Origin: Naumovozyma dairenensis CBS 421
Taxonomy: Eukaryota > Ascomycota > Saccharomycetes > Saccharomycetales > Saccharomycetaceae
Assembly (NCBI RefSeq): GCF_000227115.2
Contig: NC_016484.1
Span: 992,001-1,056,000 of the forward strand
Direction of reading: 5' to 3'
Length of the DNA: 64,000 nucleotides
Made by a program: the position numbers and the translations under genes. The notes under the pieces were generated by a model. That model worked only from the letters and a program-made list of their open reading frames with translations. It did no database searches and was not told where the DNA came from. Shown here piece by piece: positions 32,236 to 42,127 of the stretch (the first letter of the stretch is position 1; every line of letters starts with the position of its first letter).

Positions 32236-32726
32236 GGATGACAACCTCAAACTGGATTTTTCTACGGGAACCGACCCGCGGGCGGACTGACGGATGGACA
32301 AAAGGAGCGCGGTTTGTGTTTGTAAGTCCTCCAATTTCTTTCTGTCTGCCTCTGTCTGCCTCTGTCTTTGTCTTTGTCAATCAAAGGGTAAACGTATTGT
32401 AGAAGACGCACAGTTAGTTTAGCTCCATTATGTTAACGTAAACTACATAGTACCTATAACGCCAGACAAGCTACATTTATTGCAAGCACTAAGAGTGTTC
32501 TGATTCACAGGGAAACAAAGAGAGAGGAACATTGAGTCAGTATAGCTACACGATATAAGCAAGTGAAACCGGTCAAGTCAAGTACATTTGAAAGTATACT
32601 CCGCCATTTCAGGGTTTTGGCATCAACAAAAATAGCGTCAATATACACTTGTTTCCATATTTATTTGTATCGAAGGCATAATTTACTCTTGGACCGGAAT
32701 ATAAAATATATTGATATTCCATAATA

Positions 32727-35700
32727 ATGCTAAGAAATTCGAGCAATAAACATAATGCTAACCAGGAGCAAGGTACCAAAAATAATGCCACGACTTCAGG
32801 ATCCAATTTATTCCAGAATTTGAAACGATTTGCCACCAATTCTACCGGCTCTAGCAATAACACAAGTCCCAGAACCTCAAATAGTTCTGAGCCTTCTCAA
32901 GTGAAGAGAGAAAGTATACCGCAAGGTTCTACGTCTTCATTGCATTCTTCAAATGAAATAAAACCACTGATAAAAAATACCACTTTAAATACCCAGAACT
33001 TATCACAATATATTAATAGCAAAAATATACCGGATCATTCGAGGTCACAATCAATTCAATCATCTTCAAAATATTCTTATTCATCAAGAAGAGCATCATC
33101 ACAAACGAATCCCTCCGTCACAGGGTATAAGCTTGATCGACAGTATACAAATCAAAGTTCTGCTGTAAGCGTTCTCTCACAAGGTTCATACTCTAATTTG
33201 TCCAAATTCATGACCCATGATGGAAAACTTAATTTAGAAATGCCCACAGATCCTTCAGAGATTGAATATCTATATCAAGAAATAATGATAAAAAGAAATA
33301 TCTTACAATCTCTTCCGGGTACAAAACAAGATGAATTAATGAGTTACGATATAGGGAAAAAATGGTTAATAGTCAAGCAAGATTTACAAAATGAATGGAA
33401 AAAATTCAAATCGAAGGGCGCAAAAGCAAGCCATTCAATCGGTCCAGATAACAATAATAATAATAATAATAATTACAACAATCACCTGATACTTGGATCA
33501 CCTTCGAAAAGTAATAATATGATCTCTCCAAAATCAAACTTGAATAATTTTGAAAGTCCATCATCGTCTTTATCAGCATCAACCCAAACAACTACGAATA
33601 ATTACAAACAATATAATAATAAACCTTCCAAAAGGAGTGCATCAAATATAAGTCAACCCAAATCTACAACTGAAGTTTATTCAAATTCTCATTCTAATTC
33701 AAGTAATACTACCCTCACAGATAAGACAAACCGATTACCAATAGAATACGTAAAGAAAATTATATCAGATACATTAACCTCTGAAGAAATGAAAGATTTA
33801 TGGGTCACATTAAGAACAGAACAACTAGATTGGGTTGATGCATTCATCGAACATCAGGGACATATAGCAATGGCTAACGTCCTTATGAAATCCATTTACA
33901 AGACTACACCGAATGAGAAATTGACTTCTCAATTATTAGAAAAGGAAAATTCATTCTTTAAATGTTTCAGAGTTTTATCAATGTTATCACAAGGTCTTCG
34001 AGAATTTACAAAACATGAATTGATGGCACAAACTATAGCAAGAGGATTATTCTCTACAACTTTATCAACTAGGAAAATGGCAACGGAAATATTTGTTTGT
34101 ATGCTTAATAAGAAGAATCCGGAAAGATTTAAAGTCATTTTGAATGTATTGGATCAAAAATTTAAAATTGGACAGAATCTTCATATGGCACATAATTTGA
34201 AAAAATTTGGTGAATATTTCGGTCCTTTAACTTTAGATAGTAATTTAAAAGTTACAAGAGCTTGGTTATTTGCTGTGGAACATAGTCTAGACGGGAGAGG
34301 TAAGATGGGATCCTTTGTTGGTGCATCAGATGATTATAAAAACTCAGGTGGTGAGAATGCAACTTTGGAATATTGTCAATGGTCCATGATATTCATTAAT
34401 CATCTCTGTTTATGTTCAGACAATATTAATCAAAGAATGCTATTAAGAAATAAACTGGAGTATTGTGGTATTGTCAGAATAATGAATCAAATTAAATCAT
34501 TACATTATGAAAAAGTTATAGAACAAATTGACGTATATGAAAATAGTAAACTGGATGATATAAATAAATTATTGGAATTAAGTAACAAGAACGCAAACAT
34601 CAATTTACATGATCCAACATCATTAGTGAAAAATCTTTGGGATGCATGTAAAGGGACAGAAAATGAAAAATTACTGATCTCCTTAGTGCAACATCTTTTT
34701 TTATCAAGTTCTCAACTAATTGAAGATAAACAAGATGCAACACAACTATCCAAACAATTGAAATTGATGGATTCATTAGTGACCAACGTAAGTGTGGCAT
34801 CTACTGATCAAGAATCTACAATGAATATGGCAATACAGAGACTATATGATGCAATGCAGACAGATGAAGTAGCAAGGCGATCAATCCTAGAGAGTAGAAC
34901 TTTAACTAAAAAACTTGAAGAATCACAAGCTGAAATAGACTTACTGAGTCAAAAACTTAAAAATGCAGAACATGGGTTGGTGGGCCAATTACAAGATGAA
35001 CTTAGACAACGAGATAGAATGTTTGCCAAAAATCAAAGAATTACCGAACAATTACAAGCAGAATTAGAAGATTTGAAAAAGAAACATTTGTTGGAGAAAC
35101 ATGAACAAGAAGTAGAATTACGTAAGATGTTGACCATATTGAACGCTAGATCAGACAAAGGGGAGATAGAGAAGAAATCCTCTAAAAAACATAAACGAAT
35201 TCCTGGTTCATTTGAATCCTCCAAGAAACAAAATATTCAAAAAGTACTTCAAGAAGGTTTAAACCGTACGAAAAAGGATTTCACTATGGATTCTAAAAGT
35301 TTTGGTATGACTGTACAACCAAATAAAAGACTAAAGGCATTAAGGATGCAAATGGAGGATATTGAAAATGAGGCAAGGGAATTAGAAATGACCAATTTTG
35401 CAGAATTTGAAAAAAAGAAACTTGAACCTGCACCAAAGATCAAAAAGCTAAAACAGAAGAAGCAAAATAAGAATGAAAAAAAAGAAGAAGATGATAAGAT
35501 AAAAAAATTGAACGAACTGCGACAAACATTGGCCAATATTCAAAACGAATCAAATGATATATCAAAATTTAACGTTGAAGAGCGTGTCAATGAACTATTT
35601 AATGAGAAACGTTCAACAGCCTTACAACGTTTGAAAGAATTGGAAACGAAATACAAAGACTTTGGAATAAACTTCAACATTGATGATATATCAGAAAAAA

Positions 35701-38700
35701 CAACAGGTATTGACAATTCAGGTGATAAATCTACAGAATATTCAAGCTTAGATCCTAATGCATATCAAATAAAGTTAGACGAATTGAATAGAATAACTGA
35801 ACAATTATTGGATGCACAAGCGAAATTAAATGAAAAGAATTTAAAGGATTCGTCCAATAAATCCACCTTTTCAGAATCCTCTTCTTCCTCATCATCATCA
35901 AGTTCATCTTCCTCTTCATCATCTTCTTCCGATGAAGAAGAAATTGATGATATCAAGTCGCGCGACAGGCAAAGTGAAATTTCAGCACAATCAACGTCAT
36001 CAGCTGCTGGATCGTTTTTGGAAGCATTATCTCAAAAATATGCAATGGGACAGAATAATCCATCATCACCACAAAGAGATCGCCCAGTAAAAGCTTCACA
36101 ATATGATTTCATTAATCGTGTGAGGAAAAATAACATTACTCCACAATTTTTGGAAGAGTTGAGCGGCAAAGTCGTTCCACCTTCCTCTGGCCTCTCAACG
36201 ACTACCAAGGTGGTCGATGTAACCTCCGGCGGAAAGTCTGAAACTGCAACTGAAAACGTACTGGAAAACACTACAGAACCAGTTACTGAGCATAGTTTTC
36301 GAAACGCTGTACTTTCTAATGATAAGATTGACAGAGAAGAAAATGATACAGTTATATCTACAACTGAACCTACAGAAAAGATAGGCTTTAACGCTGAAGA
36401 AAAATCAGCGGTTGCAGCTCCTCCACCTGCACCTCCGCTTCCTGCCATATTAGAAGGGCGCAGTGAAGAAGAAGATAGGTCAACAGCTAATACAAATATT
36501 TCAAAGACCTCTGTATCACCTGTGCCCCCTCCACCACCTCCACCGCCTCCTCCTCCTCCATTGGGTCTATTTGGATTCAATTCAAATATTCCAAAATTAG
36601 CCGATACTGAGCCTTTGAAACAAAGTGCGTCATCTCCGGCACTATCGTCGCCAGCTCCTCCTCCTCCTCCACCTCCACCTCCCCCCGCTCCTCCCATGTT
36701 ACCAACAAATGGTCCAAAGAAAGTACTTTCTTCACCACTGTTACCACAATCTCCATCATTATTCGAAAATTATCCTCGTCCTCATAAGAAATTAAAACAA
36801 TTACATTGGGAAAAAGTCGAGGCAACTGACAATTCAATTTGGAGAGCCAATAAAGCTGAACAATTTGCTGATGATTTATATGAAAAGGGTGTATTATCTG
36901 AACTAGAAAATGCCTTTGCAGCAAGAGAAATAAAATCGTTGGCATCGAAACAGAAAAAAGATTTACAGAAAATTACCTTCTTATCTCACGATGTTTCACA
37001 ACAATTTGGTATCAATCTGCATATGTATGCTTCATTAGATGTGCCAGACCTTATTACAAAGATTCTTAAATGTGACAGAGATTTCTTGCAAACTCCAAGT
37101 GTAATAGAATTTTTGTCCAGACCTGAAATCGTTGATGTTTCAGTAAATTTGGCTAGGAATTATGCCCCATATATGCAAGATTGGGAAGGTATTAAGAATG
37201 TTGAAGATGCAAAACCTCCTGAAAAAAATCCGAATGAATTACAAAGAGCTGATCAAATATATTTACAATTAATGGTTAACCTTCAATCATACTGGGGCTC
37301 TCGTATGAGAGCGTTAAAAGTTATTACTACATTCGAAAAAGAATACAACGAGTTGTTAACAAAATTAAGGAAAGTCGATAGGGCAGTTAGTTCTCTTCAA
37401 GAATCAGAAAACTTGAAAAATGTCTTCGGTGTTATCTTAGCAGTTGGTAACTATATGAATGATACCTCCAAACAAGCACAAGGTTTTAAATTAGCAACTT
37501 TACAACGTTTGACATTCATTAAGGATTCTACAAATACTATGACTTTCTTAAATTATGTAGAAAAAATTGTTAGAACCAATTATCCGGCCTTCAACAAATT
37601 TTTAGTTGAATTAGAACCAGTTTTAGATGTCGTCAAGATTTCAATTGAACAATTAGTAGATGACTGTAAAGAGTTTTCACAATCGATTGTAAATGTGGAA
37701 CGTTCTATTGAAATAGGTAATTTGAGTGATTCTTCCAAATTTCATCCTTTTGATAGAGTATTGGCGAAGGTACTACCTTCGTTACCGGATGCAAGGAAGA
37801 AAGGTGAATTACTTGGTGATGAAGTGAAGCTTACAATTATGGAATTTTTAAGATTAATGCAAATATATGGAGAAGATTCAGGCGATAAATTTGCAAAAAA
37901 TTCTTTCTTCAAGAAGTTTGCTGACTTCATTACCGAATATAAGAAAGCACAAACGCAAAACTTAAGATTAGAGGAAGAAGAAAAAGTTTATGAAAGACAC
38001 AAAAAAATGGTTGAAGAACAACAAAGGAAAGCACAGGAAGCTGAAATTTCGAGGGTTAACTCTGGTACAGATGGTACTAAAGATGATGAAGATGGACCTG
38101 GTGATGGACGTGCAATTATGGATACATTATTGGAACAATTGAAGAATGTAACTCCAACCAATAAAACAGACCCATCTTCTGCTCGTAAGAGAGCATTAGT
38201 TAGAAAAAAATTGATGGGTGAATCTACTTCTAACATTTTGAAAGATATCGACACCGAGGATGACTCTATTATATACTCACCTGATGCGAAAAAACCGATG
38301 GCAACCACAGTAGACATGGCAAATACCACTTTAGAATCTGAACTTGATGTTTCTTCTCCCACTAGACATAACTCTTCACCAATTAAAAACGAAATATCAA
38401 TGAACGTTGATGAGGAGGAAGAAGAGATAGGTAACAGAGCTCAGGCATTGCTAATTCAGTTGACTGGGTCTCATAGCCCAACGAAACGTCACTCATTATT
38501 AAATGAACATAAAGAAAGACTTCGTGCGAGAAGGAGGAGAACTACCAACGAATTCGTGTCTGGAAAATTACAGTTTGTTGGAGAAGATGAAACGATAGTT
38601 AATACTAATGAAAATATGAATAATAATGAGACAGATTCCGAAAATACACCCACAGAGACAACAATTATACCTCCGGGTAGTGCTGATACTGAGACAACTT

Positions 38701-38795
38701 CACTGGAACAACCTGCAACTACCACTGATGTATCTTTAAATAAAGACGATGTTAAAGGAGTTGATGACCACAATTCTAATGATAATGACGAATAG
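32727..38795 (+). CDS. BNI1: Formin Bni1
   Basis: 2022-residue formin (S. cerevisiae 1953) that nucleates and elongates actin cables at bud tips and the bud neck under Rho-GTPase control. The N-terminus (NLKRF, STLNTQNLSQY-like motifs) is followed by a Rho-binding/FH3 inhibitory region (~335-690) with the block SEEMKDLWVTLRTEQLDWVD. A coiled coil lies at ~725-800 and a poly-Ser/acidic stretch at ~1050-1075. The FH1 domain has several poly-Pro tracts that bind profilin (~1230-1325). The FH2 domain (~1350-1745) contains KLKQLHWEKV, NYMNDTSKQAQGFKLATLQR and conserved actin-contact sequences. The DAD segment (AIMDTLLEQLKN ... RKRALVRKK) is at ~1790-1830, followed by an acidic tail. Separated from ALP1 by 6.8 kb of relics. 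Confidence 0.98.
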   Translation: MLRNSSNKHNANQEQGTKNNATTSGSNLFQNLKRFATNSTGSSNNTSPRTSNSSEPSQVKRESIPQGSTSSLHSSNEIKPLIKNTTLNTQNLSQYINSKNIPDHSRSQSIQSSSKYSYSSRRASSQTNPSVTGYKLDRQYTNQSSAVSVLSQGSYSNLSKFMTHDGKLNLEMPTDPSEIEYLYQEIMIKRNILQSLPGTKQDELMSYDIGKKWLIVKQDLQNEWKKFKSKGAKASHSIGPDNNNNNNNNYNNHLILGSPSKSNNMISPKSNLNNFESPSSSLSASTQTTTNNYKQYNNKPSKRSASNISQPKSTTEVYSNSHSNSSNTTLTDKTNRLPIEYVKKIISDTLTSEEMKDLWVTLRTEQLDWVDAFIEHQGHIAMANVLMKSIYKTTPNEKLTSQLLEKENSFFKCFRVLSMLSQGLREFTKHELMAQTIARGLFSTTLSTRKMATEIFVCMLNKKNPERFKVILNVLDQKFKIGQNLHMAHNLKKFGEYFGPLTLDSNLKVTRAWLFAVEHSLDGRGKMGSFVGASDDYKNSGGENATLEYCQWSMIFINHLCLCSDNINQRMLLRNKLEYCGIVRIMNQIKSLHYEKVIEQIDVYENSKLDDINKLLELSNKNANINLHDPTSLVKNLWDACKGTENEKLLISLVQHLFLSSSQLIEDKQDATQLSKQLKLMDSLVTNVSVASTDQESTMNMAIQRLYDAMQTDEVARRSILESRTLTKKLEESQAEIDLLSQKLKNAEHGLVGQLQDELRQRDRMFAKNQRITEQLQAELEDLKKKHLLEKHEQEVELRKMLTILNARSDKGEIEKKSSKKHKRIPGSFESSKKQNIQKVLQEGLNRTKKDFTMDSKSFGMTVQPNKRLKALRMQMEDIENEARELEMTNFAEFEKKKLEPAPKIKKLKQKKQNKNEKKEEDDKIKKLNELRQTLANIQNESNDISKFNVEERVNELFNEKRSTALQRLKELETKYKDFGINFNIDDISEKTTGIDNSGDKSTEYSSLDPNAYQIKLDELNRITEQLLDAQAKLNEKNLKDSSNKSTFSESSSSSSSSSSSSSSSSSSDEEEIDDIKSRDRQSEISAQSTSSAAGSFLEALSQKYAMGQNNPSSPQRDRPVKASQYDFINRVRKNNITPQFLEELSGKVVPPSSGLSTTTKVVDVTSGGKSETATENVLENTTEPVTEHSFRNAVLSNDKIDREENDTVISTTEPTEKIGFNAEEKSAVAAPPPAPPLPAILEGRSEEEDRSTANTNISKTSVSPVPPPPPPPPPPPPLGLFGFNSNIPKLADTEPLKQSASSPALSSPAPPPPPPPPPPAPPMLPTNGPKKVLSSPLLPQSPSLFENYPRPHKKLKQLHWEKVEATDNSIWRANKAEQFADDLYEKGVLSELENAFAAREIKSLASKQKKDLQKITFLSHDVSQQFGINLHMYASLDVPDLITKILKCDRDFLQTPSVIEFLSRPEIVDVSVNLARNYAPYMQDWEGIKNVEDAKPPEKNPNELQRADQIYLQLMVNLQSYWGSRMRALKVITTFEKEYNELLTKLRKVDRAVSSLQESENLKNVFGVILAVGNYMNDTSKQAQGFKLATLQRLTFIKDSTNTMTFLNYVEKIVRTNYPAFNKFLVELEPVLDVVKISIEQLVDDCKEFSQSIVNVERSIEIGNLSDSSKFHPFDRVLAKVLPSLPDARKKGELLGDEVKLTIMEFLRLMQIYGEDSGDKFAKNSFFKKFADFITEYKKAQTQNLRLEEEEKVYERHKKMVEEQQRKAQEAEISRVNSGTDGTKDDEDGPGDGRAIMDTLLEQLKNVTPTNKTDPSSARKRALVRKKLMGESTSNILKDIDTEDDSIIYSPDAKKPMATTVDMANTTLESELDVSSPTRHNSSPIKNEISMNVDEEEEEIGNRAQALLIQLTGSHSPTKRHSLLNEHKERLRARRRRTTNEFVSGKLQFVGEDETIVNTNENMNNNETDSENTPTETTIIPPGSADTETTSLEQPATTTDVSLNKDDVKGVDDHNSNDNDE

Positions 38796-39870
38796 TTCTG
38801 AAAATCGTTTGTTGGGATACAAACACCTATATATAATGATCGATAGATATAATGTAAGATTTATAATAAACCATAATAATGATGATACTCAAATAGAATA
38901 TAATGGTTGATAGAAAGCCCATTTGACCTTCACGATTTCATAGTAGTGTTTACGTTCTTAAATTTTTGCATCTTAGCTCCATTATTCTACTAATATGGTT
39001 CTTTTACGATACATTTTACACACGTTGGTAGCTACTAGGCTCCCATTAGGTTCAAGAATATTAAGAACGCCAAAATGAAGCCAAGTAAGAGTTTGTATTG
39101 GAAAAGAGAAACTTATTTTCAATAATTAAACAAAGCTACTTCCTCTGCGACTGAATTGATATTAGGAAATGTACGCCTTTTTTTCCATAATATTAGCAAC
39201 AAATGTGACCGAGCTGGTTAGATTAAAGGACATTCATAACAGTTGCACGGTTTGTAATGAGTACCAATATTTACTGGCATTCAGGTGCGCTATTACAACT
39301 AAACATAAATTCCTTATTTCAAATTATCAGCTCAACCGGCAGTACCTCATTTCCAAAACTGGGTTACGTTAAAAAGATTTTTTTGTACGATAGCTGAAGT
39401 ATTGAAAAAGTGTTTTACTCTGGTACAAAATCACAACATCGTATATTTGCTATTGAGATAGAAGTTGCATTGCAAATAGGAGCATTTACAACATGCATCG
39501 TTCCTGATCAAATACCTCTAAAAGAGACTTTTAAAAATGTCTAGTTGTTCCTCTCAAATTGATCTGTGTCGTAGCAGTTGAAACTGACACTTTATGGTTG
39601 TTCTTCTATGGTGCGGTGTACTGATGGTGAGCCATAAACGAAAATAATCATAACAAATCTAAACATAAAGATAAGAATCGACTGGTTAAGGTAAGGGAAG
39701 CATTGAAAGTGGAAAGGCTTTCATTAAGTTAACTTGTAGCTGTACACTCCCATTGAATTCAGGAACTGCTGTTGACTTTTATACTAAATTTATTTATTAC
39801 TAGAAATTGAAGTTTTTCCAATTTCACGGTATTCCAGGAATAGTAGTAATACCTAGTAAAATATACAATA
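38796..39870. other. BNI1-SEC2 intergenic region
   Basis: About 1.07 kb of 3' end and SEC2 promoter. A 67-codon ORF (39169-39372) has no recognisable features and is probably chance. Confidence 0.5.
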
Positions 39871-41976
39871 ATGCCAGAAACGTCTGAGGAATCCAAGAGG
39901 ATATCGATCCAAGTGAGTTCCCTGTCGACTCAATTGATTGAAAGTATAGGGAAACAATCCGATTTAGAAGAAAAATTAAATCAAGCCAATCGTACAATTA
40001 CATCACAGAAAAAAAGTTTAGAGCAATCGCACATGCTAGAGAAGAAATCTATTGAATTGGAACAATCATTGACCGCGAGGACGGAAGAAGTTAACAAGTT
40101 ACGTGAACGATTAACGAGGGAAATTAAACTTCGTGAATCTGCTGAAATAGAAGTAGAGAAATTGAGCAAAGAAGTGGAGGATTTGACAGCAACATTATTC
40201 GATGAGGCCAATAATATGGTTGCTGACGCAAGGAAAGAAGCACACGCGAAGGAAATATTAAATTCAAGGTTAATGGGGCAATTACGTGAAAAGGATAATC
40301 TATTAGAGACCCTGACTTTACAATTGAAAAGTCTAAAGAAGGTGCTTCAAAACGTTGAAACTGAAAATAATAGATATTCAATGATACTCCCAGACTCTGC
40401 AACTATATCAGGCGCATCGTTAGATAAAGTAACAACAAGAACATCCTCTTCGTTCTCACAACAACCAATGAATAACGGGATCATATATTCACCTAATATT
40501 TCATCCATTAGATACGACTTATCACTGTATGAGGAATTCTTAAAGTTCATTGCAGTAATACCGCATTGTAAGTCAATAAAGGATACCTCATCTGATTCAA
40601 AGTTAATAAGAAGATTAATTACCGATGAAATTAGCCCTGTATTGAAAATAGATAACGCTAACGGATTAGGTTGGCTAGTTAAGAAAACATTACTATCAAC
40701 AATGATGGAGGGGCTAGTGATAGTGGAACCCTTAAGTGGTATCAATGAAATGTATCAAATGGGTCATACTACACCACCACTTGGAATGAATACACAAGAA
40801 GAAGCTGATGCTCAAAGAAAAGTACCCAAGATGTTCAAGTTCCCTTCAAGTTCTCCACCCGTCGCCGTACGTGATCCATGTGCTTTCTGTGGAGAGGAAA
40901 GGAATGACATAATTGAACATGCAAGAATGTACTTATTGAAAACTCAAACGACGCAGGATGATGGTACTTTAATTATAGCGAACACTTATCCATTATGTCA
41001 TTGGTGTTTATTCAAAATTAGACAAACTTGTGAGATTTTTGCTTTCCTAAGGTCATTAAAGACAGATATATGGAATTTAGAGAAAGTTCCATTGAGCGCA
41101 ATATCCAAATACGGTTCTTCCAAATTTTCTGAAGTGACAACAACAAATACGAATGGATCAAAAAAAAATATTGCTGCTACTCCAAAGAGTGAAAATAAGA
41201 AGTCCAAAAGAATGAGTTTTATGGCTGGTCTGGGAAGAACCCACTCATCTAAAATAACAGCAGCAAGAGTCGAGCCTCATGGCAACCACAATAATAATAA
41301 TACAAACAGCCCCATTGAAAACATTGGTCAACCGACAACAAATATTCAAAGGGCATGGTTACAATTATGTAAGCTTCGTTCTATTCTACATTGGGCGCAT
41401 ATTGGTATATGGTCGGTAGATGATTCCGTATCTACCAAGGTTGGGCCAGAAGTATTCACCCAAGATGAAGAATTTACCACCATCGATATGACAGCTGAAT
41501 ACATTGCTCAAGATATGCCTTTAGCTACGAGAAACCTAGGTGACGAGAACACCGATGCGGAACTAGCAGCGGATGTAGAAGCAACAGGGAACACCACATT
41601 ACAAAATAAGGAAGAACAAAATGAAGATAAAGAAGCAACATCAACTTCTGGATCAGTTTCAGATTCCAGCGCAGACTCAAAATTTGGAACTCCAAAGGAA
41701 TCCTTGGAATCTGAGACGTCTGAAGAAGAACTGCAAGATGAAAGTAACGACGAAGGTACTAATAGTGTAGACATAATCGAAAGCTACGATAATCATAGTA
41801 AAGAAGGGAACGTTGAAGATGTAACTGAAAAACAGAGCCAGAATACCAACAGTGAACTACCATCCGTAAGTAATAAAACCCAAAATGCAGAAGTGCTAGC
41901 ATATGCGGAGGCTCCATCCGCAGAAACAGATATATCGAACGTTAGAGAAGACTCAATCAAAATAAAAGAAACATAA
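39871..41976 (+). CDS. SEC2: Sec2, guanine nucleotide exchange factor for Sec4
   Basis: 701-residue Rab GEF (S. cerevisiae 759) that activates Sec4 on secretory vesicles for exocyst-dependent fusion. Residues ~15-160 form the long coiled coil that is the exchange domain, with the Sec2/Rabin8 signature EVEDLTATLFDEANNMVADA at 101-120. A Ypt32/Sec15-binding region follows. A conserved cysteine-bearing module (DPCAFCGEE ... YPLCHWCLFKIRQTCE) spans ~332-388. WLQLCKLRSILHWAHIGIW lies at ~495. The C-terminal 170 residues are acidic and disordered. It lies between BNI1 and TOF1 as in S. cerevisiae. Confidence 0.96.
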   Translation: MPETSEESKRISIQVSSLSTQLIESIGKQSDLEEKLNQANRTITSQKKSLEQSHMLEKKSIELEQSLTARTEEVNKLRERLTREIKLRESAEIEVEKLSKEVEDLTATLFDEANNMVADARKEAHAKEILNSRLMGQLREKDNLLETLTLQLKSLKKVLQNVETENNRYSMILPDSATISGASLDKVTTRTSSSFSQQPMNNGIIYSPNISSIRYDLSLYEEFLKFIAVIPHCKSIKDTSSDSKLIRRLITDEISPVLKIDNANGLGWLVKKTLLSTMMEGLVIVEPLSGINEMYQMGHTTPPLGMNTQEEADAQRKVPKMFKFPSSSPPVAVRDPCAFCGEERNDIIEHARMYLLKTQTTQDDGTLIIANTYPLCHWCLFKIRQTCEIFAFLRSLKTDIWNLEKVPLSAISKYGSSKFSEVTTTNTNGSKKNIAATPKSENKKSKRMSFMAGLGRTHSSKITAARVEPHGNHNNNNTNSPIENIGQPTTNIQRAWLQLCKLRSILHWAHIGIWSVDDSVSTKVGPEVFTQDEEFTTIDMTAEYIAQDMPLATRNLGDENTDAELAADVEATGNTTLQNKEEQNEDKEATSTSGSVSDSSADSKFGTPKESLESETSEEELQDESNDEGTNSVDIIESYDNHSKEGNVEDVTEKQSQNTNSELPSVSNKTQNAEVLAYAEAPSAETDISNVREDSIKIKET

Positions 41977-42127
41977 GAGAACAAGAACTAAAGCAATTGA
42001 TTTATAAGTATTCAAGCCAAACCAATTATATAGACTGTATAAATAAATAAATAAATAAAATGAACGCACTGCATTGTTAATATAGCTTTTCTTTTCTTTT
42101 TATGAAAGCAGGAAAGGCAAGTTTAGT
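41977..42127. other. SEC2-TOF1 convergent intergenic region
   Basis: 150 bp of shared 3' sequence with an AAAT microsatellite at 42041-42058. Confidence 0.7.

Larger units (their letters stand above)
30404..32726. other. Relic interval and BNI1 promoter
   Basis: About 2.3 kb without a recognisable gene. A weak LTR candidate (31444-31694) and a Reb1 site (32229-32235) are noted separately. A GC-rich patch, cgggaaccgacccgcgggcg, lies at 32262-32283. The last ~500 bp probably serve as the BNI1 promoter. Confidence 0.45.

Noticed and set aside
32159..32402. Overlapping small ORFs upstream of BNI1
   Set aside because: They overlap each other on both strands in a GC-richer promoter patch and share no homology with known proteins.
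36032..36697. 221-codon Gly-rich minus-strand ORF
   Set aside because: It is the antisense of the BNI1 FH1 poly-proline region; glycine runs are the mirror of CCN codons.
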